Positions 24,687 through 31,337 of a DNA stretch of 31,337 nt are shown piece after piece. The translations under genes and the position numbers were made by a program. This stretch comes from Planctomycetota bacterium. Its GTDB lineage: Bacteria > Planctomycetota > Phycisphaerae > WQYP01. The stretch is taken from positions 1 to 31,337 of the forward strand of contig JAJYGE010000561.1 of the NCBI GenBank assembly GCA_021785155.1, written 5' to 3'. Each line of letters starts with the position of its first letter. Positions within the stretch are counted from its first letter, which is position 1. The notes under the pieces were generated by a model. It saw only the letters and a program-made list of their open reading frames with translations, was not told the origin of the DNA and searched no databases.

Positions 24687-26465
24687 TCACGCCAGCACCT
24701 TGGAGATATTGCCCACCGTCGGCAATACTTGCTGCGGGTAGGCTCGCTTTAATGCCGCGCCAACCAGGCCGACAAACAGGCCGTCGGGCGTTAAAGGCCG
24801 ACTGGTCAGGCAGGGATGTGCTTGTGTGCCAAAGAAATAAGGGTGGACATCCTGCGGTAATTCCAGCATCTGCATGATGGGTTGATTGGGGGCGTGACCG
24901 CTGAAAATCAAACCGTGTTTAGTAAGCGTTTCGATATAGCGCGGTTCAACTTCATAACGGTGCCGGAATCGCAGTCGGACCTGATCGACATTGCCGTACA
25001 GTGCCGAAACGCCGCTGCCAGGCTGCAGGATCACGTCTTTCCCGCCCAGGCGCATATTGCCGCCAAGGCCTTCGATTTTCTTCTGTTCCGGCAGAATGTC
25101 AATGACTGGATGTCGGCATTCCGGGTCAAATTCCGTACTGTTGGCACCTTCCAGATTGCAGACATTACGCGCATATTCCACCACCGCCATCTGAAATCCC
25201 AGACATATTCCCAGATACGGAATATGACGTTCCCGGGCGAAGCGGACGCATTCAATTTTGCCCTCGGTCCCGCGTGATCCGAATCCACCGGGAACAATTA
25301 CGCCATGGCATCCACGGAGAATATCGGCGACATTGCGGGCGTTAATTTCCGTCGTATCCAACCATTGTATGTTCACTTTGCAGCCCAGATGCACACCGCA
25401 ATGTTCCAGAGCTTTGTCAATGCTGGCATACGCATCGCGCAGGGAAGCGTACTTCCCCGCCACCGCAATGGTGACGGATTTCTCCGTGGGTTCCAGAAGT
25501 CTGTCAACATATTGCTGCCAGCGTCGCCGGGCCTGATCTTCCAGACGCTGGTTGACGCGCTCATGAAGGTTCAGCAGCGTCAGCACTTCCCGATCCATAC
25601 CGGCTTCCCGCAGCATTTCCGGCACCAGATAAATGCTGGGCAGATCGTGCATGGAAAATACCCGCCGCATCGGCACGTTGCTGAACATGGATATTTTCTG
25701 GCGCACTTTTTCGGTCGCCGGCGACGGGCAGCGGCAGGCGATAATATGCGGTTGCAGACCGGTCTGCATGACTTGCCGAAGCCCAAGCTGGGCGGCCTTG
25801 GATTTTTGCTCACCCAGCGATTGTGGTTCAATAATATAGGTCAAAGCCACAACACAAACGGAATCGTCACCTTCTTCATAGGCCAGTTCACGAACCGCTT
25901 CAATAAAATAGCCGTTTTCATAATCGCCAACCGTTCCTCCCACTTCCACAAAAACCAGATCCGCTTGTGACTTAATCGCCAGTTCCCGCAGCGCGGTTTT
26001 CACCTCCCCGGTGACATGGGGAATCATCTGCACATCACGGCCAAGGTATTTTCCATGTCGTTCCCGCTCCAGAATACGGGTGAATATCTGTCCGCTGGTG
26101 GTAAAGTTGGCCCGTGATAGGTTTTCATCCAGCATTCGCTCGTAGGTACCCAGATCCATGTCGGTTTCCATGCCGTCATCGAGAACAAATACTTCCCCAT
26201 GCCGAAACGGGTTGAGCGTACCGGAGTCAATATTCAGATAACCTTCCATTTTAATCGGGGCCACGCGCAGACCCTTATCTTTAAGAATCTTGGCCAGGCT
26301 GGAACTGAAAATGCCTTTGCCCAGACCGCTCATCACAGTGCCCAGAACCACCACATATTTGGTGCGGCCTTTCTCATATCCCTTGGGAAAAGGGGTATAA
26401 AATTCTGTTTCCTGGGTACTGCGGCCAACCGAGGCCAGCAAGTCAGGTTGATTTTCTTCATTCAT
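24687..26465 (-). CDS. pyrG: CTP synthase, divergent
   Basis: Makes CTP from UTP, ATP and glutamine. The 592-residue product is about 45 residues longer than E. coli PyrG, mainly through an N-terminal extension of about 35 residues before YVVVLGTVMSGLGKGI (ATP loop). HGEVFVLDDGMETDMDLGTYE and EVGGTVGDYEN hold the Mg-site acids. The C-terminal glutamine amidotransferase domain has PGGFGSRGTEGKI, the nucleophile in YLGICLGFQ (C421) and RFRHRYEVE. The triad His is present at 550, but the next acidic residue is Cys552 (AHPCLTSRP instead of HPE). The synthetase site also departs from consensus (MEGYLNIDSGT for LDPYINVDPGT; KSKAAQL for KTKPTQH). ATG 26465 is chosen for its GAGG 7 bp upstream. Confidence 0.92.
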   Translation of the reverse strand: MNEENQPDLLASVGRSTQETEFYTPFPKGYEKGRTKYVVVLGTVMSGLGKGIFSSSLAKILKDKGLRVAPIKMEGYLNIDSGTLNPFRHGEVFVLDDGMETDMDLGTYERMLDENLSRANFTTSGQIFTRILERERHGKYLGRDVQMIPHVTGEVKTALRELAIKSQADLVFVEVGGTVGDYENGYFIEAVRELAYEEGDDSVCVVALTYIIEPQSLGEQKSKAAQLGLRQVMQTGLQPHIIACRCPSPATEKVRQKISMFSNVPMRRVFSMHDLPSIYLVPEMLREAGMDREVLTLLNLHERVNQRLEDQARRRWQQYVDRLLEPTEKSVTIAVAGKYASLRDAYASIDKALEHCGVHLGCKVNIQWLDTTEINARNVADILRGCHGVIVPGGFGSRGTEGKIECVRFARERHIPYLGICLGFQMAVVEYARNVCNLEGANSTEFDPECRHPVIDILPEQKKIEGLGGNMRLGGKDVILQPGSGVSALYGNVDQVRLRFRHRYEVEPRYIETLTKHGLIFSGHAPNQPIMQMLELPQDVHPYFFGTQAHPCLTSRPLTPDGLFVGLVGAALKRAYPQQVLPTVGNISKVLA

Positions 26466-26542
26466 CGGGAACCTCATGAAAGCAGTAGGATAATCGATAA
26501 TATCAGGAAGGAAAAATGCCGCACCAATAAATCCTGGTGCGG

Positions 26543-27307
26543 TCACGCCTCTTCGCCAGAGTATCGGCGCACAAATGCTTCATAATCTTCCGGCGTATCA
26601 ATGCCATGATGGGCCTGGGGGGTATCATGCACAATTATTTTGGCTCCCATGTACAAGGCCCGTAATTGCTCCAGTTTTTCCAGTTTTTCCAGAGCGCACG
26701 GTTCGGTGGCCGCCAGTTGCAGTAGAAACGCTTTCTGGTAGGCGTAAATGCCCAGGTGCTTGCGATACAGCCCCGCAAGCATCAGTGGGCTGGCACCGGT
26801 GGTTTGGCCATCGCGGTCGTGGGGAATCACGCTGCGCGAAAAATACATGGCAAACCGCCGCTGATCAATGACCACTTTGACGATGCCGGGATTGGTGATT
26901 TCCGCTGCGTTCTCAAATGCCGCCGCCGCCGTGGCCATTTGCACTTCGGTCTTTTCCATAAGGCGAATAAGCGCATCAATGAGGTCGGGATTAATTTCCG
27001 GCTCATCTCCCTGGACATTCACGATGGTGTCAAAATGGGAAAACTCTTTCATTGCCGCCACTTCGGCAATGCGATCGGTTCCAGAGCGATGATCCGGAGA
27101 TGTCATAACGACCTGACCGTCAAATTCACGCACCGCATCAGCAATGCGCCGGTCATCCGTGGCCACCACTACAGTTGACGCTCGCTTGGTCAGCAGCGCC
27201 TGTTCATATACATGCTCAATGAGATATTTACCTGTTTGCCGCAGTAATGGCTTGCCGGGGAGCCGGGTGGAATCATAGCGAGCGGGGATCACAATCAAGC
27301 TGGACAA
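26543..27307 (-). CDS. kdsB: 3-deoxy-manno-octulosonate cytidylyltransferase
   Basis: Activates KDO with CTP to CMP-KDO for the LPS inner core, in the cytoplasm. The 254-residue product shows VIPARYDSTRLPGKPLL, VVVATDDRRIADAV, SGTDRIAEVA, VNVQGDEP and a C-terminal HHGIDTPEDYEAF, all as in KdsB. It starts with TTG, supported by GAAAGG about 7 bp upstream; there is no better start. It lies 77 bp before pyrG on the same strand, which fits a CTP-making enzyme beside a CTP-using one. Its presence implies LPS and an outer membrane. The DNA for LEKLEKLEQL contains a short tandem repeat of about 10 bp. Confidence 0.95.
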   Translation of the reverse strand: MSSLIVIPARYDSTRLPGKPLLRQTGKYLIEHVYEQALLTKRASTVVVATDDRRIADAVREFDGQVVMTSPDHRSGTDRIAEVAAMKEFSHFDTIVNVQGDEPEINPDLIDALIRLMEKTEVQMATAAAAFENAAEITNPGIVKVVIDQRRFAMYFSRSVIPHDRDGQTTGASPLMLAGLYRKHLGIYAYQKAFLLQLAATEPCALEKLEKLEQLRALYMGAKIIVHDTPQAHHGIDTPEDYEAFVRRYSGEEA

Positions 27308-27446
27308 AGCGTGGCCTTTCGTAAAGATCCATTCTTCAGAACAAGGGTATATCCGAAACCGCCCGACGCATCAATTTACCGATATCCCATAACATTTTTT
27401 TCCCAATTATTTATTTTTCGCTGGCGTTTCCATACCGATACGGTAA

Positions 27447-27503
27447 TATAATTTATGGAGACCTTCTCGATAGCGAGAATACACATCGTCGCGTGGCGAT
27501 GTG
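27447..27503 (+). promoter_or_regulatory. Leader of the small Lys-rich peptide: -10 box and two hairpins
   Basis: A perfect TATAAT lies at 27447-27452; no good -35 is visible at the right distance. It is followed by two perfect hairpins: TTCTCG-ATAG-CGAGAA (27464-27479) and CACATCG, 8-nt loop, CGATGTG (27482-27503). They end 24 nt before the ribosome site of the 22-residue ORF, so they could be a leader fold or part of a small RNA. Confidence 0.45.
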
Positions 27504-27540
27504 CTAATTTTGTTTCGTCCCTTATATAAGGAGTCCCGTT

Positions 27541-27609
27541 ATGGCCAAGGGCAACAACAGTCAGAGGAAGGAAGTCAAGAAACCCAAGAAGGACAAGAAG
27601 AAAAAATAA
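27541..27609 (+). CDS. 22-residue Lys-rich small protein
   Basis: A short ORF encoding a 22-residue, strongly basic peptide: it begins MAKGNNSQRKEVKKPKK and ends in DKKKKK-like lysines (10 Lys in all). It has an ideal AAGGAG ribosome site 7 bp upstream (27528-27533), an ATG start and a rho-independent terminator about 55 bp downstream, so it sits in its own compact transcription unit. I recall similar MAKGN-type Lys/Pro peptides as unnamed proteins in other bacteria, but cannot verify this. The charge suggests binding to nucleic acid or ribosomes; that is inference only. Confidence 0.65.
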   Translation: MAKGNNSQRKEVKKPKKDKKKK

Positions 27610-27663
27610 GCCTCCGGCTTCCGGATCGGGTTTACAGAATTCTCTTGTGACTATCCCTCTTCC

Positions 27664-27695
27664 AGGCCCCCGTACGGCGGGCCTTTTTTATTTTT
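27664..27695 (+). terminator. Rho-independent terminator after the small peptide
   Basis: AGGCCC (27664-27669) pairs with GGGCCT (27679-27684) around a short GC-rich loop, followed by a T-rich run (T6, A, T5; 27684-27695). It is oriented for the + strand and is the clearest terminator in the window. Confidence 0.85.
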
Positions 27696-27894
27696 CGCGC
27701 ACCAACTAAAGTGGCCGGCAAGAAATAATCGGTACAAATAGGACGCATGGGTTTCGGCCTCTGGCGAGGCGTAAGCATTCCCCGTCAGTGGGTCTGTGTG
27801 GATCGAGCAACGAATCCCGAGGCCAAAAGACCAACCGGATTGTATAGGTTGTTGATTGGGGGGCCTTACCGCCCGATATGGATGAATACCGATT
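27696..27894. other. Uncoding gap with RNA-like inverted repeats
   Basis: There is no supportable gene in these 199 bp. GGCCTC (27756-27761) pairs with GAGGCC (27819-27824) across 57 nt, enclosing a GGAT/ATCC hairpin. A second stem pairs CCAACC with GGTTG just to the right (about 27831-27852). It is not a tRNA: no T-arm or D-arm fits. A structured RNA or the 3' tail of the lptE transcript are both possible. Confidence 0.25.
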
Positions 27895-28419
27895 TCACCA
27901 CGACCGCTGCATTTGATTGACCACCGCCCGCGCCATGCGCTCCACCGCGATCTGTTCGGCATCGGGAAGTTGCTGGCCGATCTGGGGAATTTCCGTGCTG
28001 GACGTCGCAAAATTAATCCGGCGTGAAAGCACTTTTCCGGAATGCAAATCTCTCCATGTGAAATTTACCACCAGTGTGATTTGCGTTTCCTGCGGCAGAT
28101 TGGTCTGAAAACTATTGCTTAATACGCCTTCGGTCATGGCCGTTATGGTGCCGGTTAATTCCGTATCGGCACGACTCAGCGGTGCCAGACGATAGGGCGT
28201 CCGCGATTCGATGTTCTTATCAATCGCTTCGCTGAGGCGGAATTCCAGCCCCCGGCGGAAGGTACGATTTTTCCATATCGGGACCGCCACGGTTTCAATG
28301 CCCGTGGGATAAATGGATTTGGCGGTATAACCGCATCCCGCCGGCAAAAAAGCCAGGAGTGTCAGCAATATGCCGCCGCCAACACAACGAAGCGCACGGA
28401 ATGGATTTAATGCAACCAT
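27895..28419 (-). CDS. lptE: LPS-assembly lipoprotein LptE
   Basis: Outer-membrane lipoprotein that plugs and assists the LptD LPS-insertion barrel. The 174-residue product has a signal peptide with lipobox LPAGC (C29), then GYTAKSIYPTGIETVAVPIW, NRTFRRGLEFRLSEAIDKNI and a beta strand-rich middle with TELTGTITAMTEGVLS. It ends in EQIAVERMARAVVNQM, as in LptE proteins. Its ATG overlaps the stop of the TPR gene upstream by 1 nt (TAATG) with GAGG upstream, so the pair is coupled. The longer frame is not needed. With kdsB nearby, this supports a real LPS outer membrane. Confidence 0.85.
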   Translation of the reverse strand: MVALNPFRALRCVGGGILLTLLAFLPAGCGYTAKSIYPTGIETVAVPIWKNRTFRRGLEFRLSEAIDKNIESRTPYRLAPLSRADTELTGTITAMTEGVLSNSFQTNLPQETQITLVVNFTWRDLHSGKVLSRRINFATSSTEIPQIGQQLPDAEQIAVERMARAVVNQMQRSW

Positions 28420-29435
28420 TATTTCACCGCCTCGACCCCAAAATGTTCCACCAATTCTTTCTTCGCCGTTTTTGCCCACTGTGTGTCCGGCCAATCATTA
28501 ATTACACGATTATAATAATATCTGGCCGCCGTCGGTTTACTGAAGCGGATGTAAAATCTCGCAATTTCAAGTTCTTTGTGCCCCTCAATCTGATAGATGC
28601 GTTCTTCCAGAGCTTTTACCTGCAGCATCTGTGCGAAATGCGGGTACTCTTGCGTCAGAGTCTCAAGTTGAGCGTCGGCATTACGCAGCGGGGTGAGGTC
28701 AAATTTCACCCCGCGAAAAGTTGCCAGCAGGCACTGTACTTCCATGATGGTGGCTTTGATCACAAACTGGCTATAGGGATAACGTCTGAGAAAATCCTGA
28801 TAGGATTGGAATGCCCGGTGGAAACGGGAATCGTGGTAGTAATAATCCGCCACGCGGATACCCGCCAATTCCGCCAGGGGCGATCCTCGCTGTCGATCCT
28901 GTATCCGACGCAGCAGTTCCAAGGCATCGCCCGACACCGGTAAAATGCGCATACCGAGGAATTTACGTTTGTATCCGCGAAGAAAAGCGCAGGCGATGTT
29001 GTATTCCCGCCGCAGACATGGGCCGTACAAGGGGCTGGTGGGGTAGTTATCCAGCAGGTCTTCATAAGCAAACAGGGCGGTGTATTTGGCTCCCATGGCA
29101 TTGTACGCATCGCCCCGCAACAGCAGCACTTCCGGTGCCAGTGGATTGGTTTTATTGGCCTTGATCCATCGCCGCGCCTGCTTTGGAATGTGCTTCGGTC
29201 GACCGGAATTCAATTCGGAAATCATTTCCGCCACTTGTCCCGCGGGTGTATCGGGATTGGGTGCCACCAGTGGAACCCAGACGCCGTTTTGCAACAACCA
29301 GGAAGGCGTTGGCCGGGAGGGTACTACCGCAGCGTGGCAACGCCGCGCAAGAGATGGCATCAAAGTCACCATGAAGGCCAGCGCCATGGAAATTGGAAGA
29401 ACGAAATTAAACTTGTATTCGGCGCGATGTCTCAT
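28419..29435 (-). CDS. Exported TPR protein, BamD/YfiO-like
   Basis: A 338-residue exported repeat protein. After the signal peptide (about 8-35: FNFVLPISMALAFMVTLMP), TPR-like helix pairs follow. AYNAMGAKYTALFAYEDLLDNYPTSPLYG and FHRAFQSYQDFLRRYPYSQF (each shown in part) are the paired helices with Tyr-Pro ends typical of BamD. The end, ARYYYNRVINDWPDTQWAKTAKKEL, is the classic last BamD-type repeat. There is no clear lipobox; the only Cys near the cleavage zone is in RRCHA. It may therefore be a soluble periplasmic relative rather than true BamD. The start is uncertain: ATG 29480, 29435 and 29387 all lack a good ribosome site, and 29435 gives the best signal peptide. It is coupled to lptE. 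Confidence 0.7.
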   Translation of the reverse strand: MRHRAEYKFNFVLPISMALAFMVTLMPSLARRCHAAVVPSRPTPSWLLQNGVWVPLVAPNPDTPAGQVAEMISELNSGRPKHIPKQARRWIKANKTNPLAPEVLLLRGDAYNAMGAKYTALFAYEDLLDNYPTSPLYGPCLRREYNIACAFLRGYKRKFLGMRILPVSGDALELLRRIQDRQRGSPLAELAGIRVADYYYHDSRFHRAFQSYQDFLRRYPYSQFVIKATIMEVQCLLATFRGVKFDLTPLRNADAQLETLTQEYPHFAQMLQVKALEERIYQIEGHKELEIARFYIRFSKPTAARYYYNRVINDWPDTQWAKTAKKELVEHFGVEAVK

Positions 29436-29508
29436 GGGCGAAAAGTATAGGGCAAAGCGGCTCTGCTTGCACGCCGCCATATCTTTAGAAGCGGTAATTT
29501 ACGAGGCT

Positions 29509-30213
29509 CTACTTATGATAGGCTAAAAGTAACAGCATGGTAATCAGCGAAACCAGCGCCATGACAAAAGCCCCATTGATCATCCAGGTATTGCGGATTT
29601 TTGATTTCTCAATCCAATCCTGCACCTGCATGGCCGAAGAAGCGTAGCAGTTTCGTACCTGGTCGAGACAATCCACGGCATGATTATTGGCCACCTGCAA
29701 TCGGTCAATCATCATGGAGAAGCGATTAAATGATTCCACAAGCTGCCGGTCAATTTCATTTCCGGTTTCAATTTGTTCGCGCAACCGTCGGATGGATTCC
29801 GTCGGGTCTTTCCCGCCGGAAATACTACCAAGAGTTTCATTGATTTTTTTCTGCTGTTGCGCGTGTAACGCGAGACGATCAGTGATTACATCCAGCATTT
29901 CCGATTGCATCCGGCTGGTTTGCGGCAAAGCTTCCACGGCCTGGGGCATGGCGCTGAACCGGTGAAGAAGCTCTTCCTGCCGCCGTACCTGGCCGTCCAG
30001 CAATCCGCGGAGTTCCTGCACCGTTTCCAGCAGTGAATCGTAGCTTTGCTGGAGTTTATAATTGTTAGGCTCGGGTATTGTCGGCCCTACGCGGGAAAGC
30101 ACATCCGGATTGTCAGCATCATCCGAATTTTTCATGGCTCCCCAAGCCTGATAGTCCACAATAGTCGGCTGGTGGCCGCCGATTGCTCGTTTGAACGCCT
30201 GCATCACACCCAT
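29509..30213 (-). CDS. Coiled-coil protein with C-terminal membrane anchor
   Basis: I do not recognise a family. The 234-residue product has a polar N-terminus and a long heptad-rich region from about 50 to 205 (for example YDSLLETVQELRGLLDGQV and RRLREQIETGNEIDRQLVE). One transmembrane helix lies at the end (about 213-231: MALVSLITMLLLLAY) with a short basic tail. The likely topology is a cytoplasmic coiled coil hung from the inner membrane, as in some envelope-scaffold proteins. ATG 30213 has CAGGAG about 8 bp upstream. It lies between two envelope-protein genes on the same strand, so a cell-envelope role is a reasonable guess. Confidence 0.6.
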   Translation of the reverse strand: MGVMQAFKRAIGGHQPTIVDYQAWGAMKNSDDADNPDVLSRVGPTIPEPNNYKLQQSYDSLLETVQELRGLLDGQVRRQEELLHRFSAMPQAVEALPQTSRMQSEMLDVITDRLALHAQQQKKINETLGSISGGKDPTESIRRLREQIETGNEIDRQLVESFNRFSMMIDRLQVANNHAVDCLDQVRNCYASSAMQVQDWIEKSKIRNTWMINGAFVMALVSLITMLLLLAYHK

Positions 30214-30281
30214 AGTCAAACTCCTGTATTTGGCCCTTCAGTATTATAACAACGCAGATCCGTCCGCGGTAATGCGGAATA

Positions 30282-30992
30282 TTATTTCTGCGTTGAGGCT
30301 GGAGTGGCTTGGGGCATGGTTATAGCGTTATTATCAGACCCGCCGGATTTGGCAGGTTGTGTCGCATTCGCTGATTTACGCATCGGCATTGTGGCCGGCC
30401 TGGTTGCGGGCAGCGGCATCACCGGCTTGACATTCTGGCCGATCGGTAAATCCACGGATTCACACAATAATACCAGTTCAAGTTTATTATTGTCCCAGTG
30501 ATCATATTGGTGGTAAACCTGAGTCTTGCCATCGGCGCGGATTTGCAGGGTCATGGCGTTACGCTGGTAGTTATCCACGGGGCTGTTCCAATAATGCCAG
30601 GTAAAGGCATTGTTCAGAAGGTGGTGCCGTGTTATCGCGTTCCACATCGCCTGAAGCTGATCGCGCGTTAAAGGCGTATCCACATGATCCACAGAGGCAA
30701 TATGATTGTGATAATCCGCGAAGGTCGTGTACGTGGTCCGACTCATCATGTCCGATGCGGAGATGACCTGATGCACATGTTGCCGACTGAAGTAAGTATC
30801 GGTGTTGCGATCTATCACAATCGTTAAATCGTGCGGATAGGGCGTTACCAGGAACGCTGTTTTGGAAGCGAAGGGGTTGTTCATGACCCCGCCACATCCG
30901 GCAAGCCCCAGCGCAACGGTTGCTGTCAACAACATCGCGAACGACAAGACGATTTTCCGAAAAACCACTTGATCAGTCCCATTTGGACGCAT
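30282..30992 (-). CDS. Hypothetical lipoprotein
   Basis: A 236-residue predicted lipoprotein with no family I recognise. The signal (about 10-32) ends in a lipobox, LGLAGC, with lipidated C33. The mature part has LTIVIDRNTDTYFSRQHVHQVIS and a HWDNNKLELVLL strand. It ends in a Pro/Ala/Thr-rich low-complexity tail (about 190-236), which may cross or contact the peptidoglycan. ATG 30992 has AAAGGA about 8 bp upstream; the longer frame has no such site. It is the first gene of the - strand envelope group, 68 bp before the coiled-coil gene. Confidence 0.65.
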   Translation of the reverse strand: MRPNGTDQVVFRKIVLSFAMLLTATVALGLAGCGGVMNNPFASKTAFLVTPYPHDLTIVIDRNTDTYFSRQHVHQVISASDMMSRTTYTTFADYHNHIASVDHVDTPLTRDQLQAMWNAITRHHLLNNAFTWHYWNSPVDNYQRNAMTLQIRADGKTQVYHQYDHWDNNKLELVLLCESVDLPIGQNVKPVMPLPATRPATMPMRKSANATQPAKSGGSDNNAITMPQATPASTQK

Positions 30993-31110
30993 AGCGAAAT
31001 CCTTTTGCCAGACCATTTGTCTACCGAAGTAGAAGTATACCGCCAAACCGTCCGACAAGCCAAAGTCCGTGGGGGGGTATTGCCACGCCGTTGACGACGG
31101 GGGCGTGGTC

Positions 31111-31239
31111 ATGCTTCCGGACGATGTGGAAATGAAGGTGGAAGCGGCAGACATTATCCCGGATGCCGGGTGCGTGACACTTTACGCGGGTATGGCTGTA
31201 ATGCTCCGCAAACACAATACCCTCGGAGCACTGTCATGA
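31111..31239 (+). CDS. Small ORF of 42 residues, function unknown
   Basis: The frame is open from 31033 with starts at 31111 (after a G-rich stretch) and 31132. It encodes MLPDDVEMKVEAADIIPDAG followed by a short hydrophobic part, ending LRKHNTLGALS. No family is recognised. Its TGA (31237-31239) overlaps the ATG of the next small ORF by 4 nt, which argues that the two are real and coupled. Chance is not excluded at this length. Confidence 0.3.
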   Translation: MLPDDVEMKVEAADIIPDAGCVTLYAGMAVMLRKHNTLGALS

Positions 31240-31328
31240 TAATGCGGTGCCGTTGGTGTACGCTCGGGGCGGATGACCGCCATGCGCGGGTGCGGCGATG
31301 CAACGTTCACCACCACAACTGCGTTTGA
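31236..31328 (+). CDS. Small Cys/His-rich ORF of 30 residues
   Basis: The product begins MIMRCRWCTLGADDRH and ends RCNVHHHNCV. It carries a CxxC pair and a second Cys/His cluster that could bind one metal, like a minimal zinc ribbon. GGAG (31225-31228) lies 7 bp before the ATG, and the start overlaps the preceding stop as ATGA, a classic coupling arrangement. The arrangement recalls the NrdR-type N-terminus (MxCPxC...RRRxC) but lacks the rest. It could be a fragment, and the window ends soon after. Confidence 0.35.
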   Translation: MIMRCRWCTLGADDRHARVRRCNVHHHNCV

Positions 31329-31337
31329 CGGCCACGG

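Noticed and set aside
25305..25970. 221-codon + strand frame
   Set aside because: Shadow of pyrG, which has full-length family matches on the other strand.
26660..26700. Short tandem repeat (about 10 bp) inside kdsB
   Set aside because: It encodes the in-frame LEKLEKLEQL helix normal for the protein region, so it is coding repetition only.
27756..27825. tRNA-like 69-nt segment closed by a GGCCTC/GAGGCC stem
   Set aside because: No T-arm with a TTCRA-type loop, no D-arm and no anticodon arm fit.

Overview
The window reads as a chromosomal segment of a Gram-negative, LPS-making bacterium with about 55% GC. I infer a planctomycete, most likely the Phycisphaerae side, with moderate confidence. 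This rests on Tat-exported glycoside hydrolases, a KDO-activating enzyme next to a divergent CTP synthase, and an LptE with a characteristic YPTGIETVAVPIW-type start. There is no rRNA, tRNA, insertion sequence or CRISPR array that I can support.

Region 1 (1-7.2 kb, + strand) is an exported carbohydrate-degradation operon: a GH78-type alpha-L-rhamnosidase, a Tat-exported beta-helix protein, a GH76 endo-alpha-1,6-mannanase and a Tat-exported GH125 exo-alpha-1,6-mannosidase. The GH76/GH125 pair points to alpha-1,6-mannan, with the rhamnosidase suggesting a decorated glycan. A signal-peptide-like gene relic follows. Region 2 (7.2-11.0 kb, - strand) is sulfate activation: cysD, a cysN-cysC fusion and hpt, from a well-formed promoter carrying a dyad. 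Region 3 (11.0-14.7 kb, + strand) is rpsO, pnp and a soluble histidine kinase, ending 2 bp from convergent cysK.

Region 4 (15.8-20.3 kb) is an overlapping - strand set of two radical SAM/SPASM enzymes (a TIGR04053-like protein and a NirJ/AhbC-like protein) and an NPD-family flavoprotein. A PNPOx-like flavin protein is divergent to it. This looks like a tetrapyrrole or related cofactor-modifying unit, unproven. Region 5 (20.5-24.4 kb) is an envelope redox set: a porin with a coiled coil, a monohaem cytochrome c lipoprotein, two near-duplicate divergent cytochromes c with a CRP-type palindrome between them, and a DoxX membrane protein.

Region 6 (24.7-27.3 kb, - strand) is pyrG and kdsB. The CTP synthase has Cys where the glutaminase triad normally has Glu. 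A short + strand transcript follows, coding for a 22-residue Lys-rich peptide between two leader hairpins and a strong terminator. Region 7 (27.9-31.0 kb, - strand) is an envelope group: a lipoprotein, a coiled-coil membrane protein, a BamD-like TPR protein and LptE. The right edge holds two tiny overlapping + strand ORFs, one Cys/His-rich.

The most interesting items are the alpha-mannan operon, the radical SAM pair with its flavoprotein, the altered active sites in CysC and PyrG, the duplicated cytochromes with their shared control region, and the small-peptide transcript.
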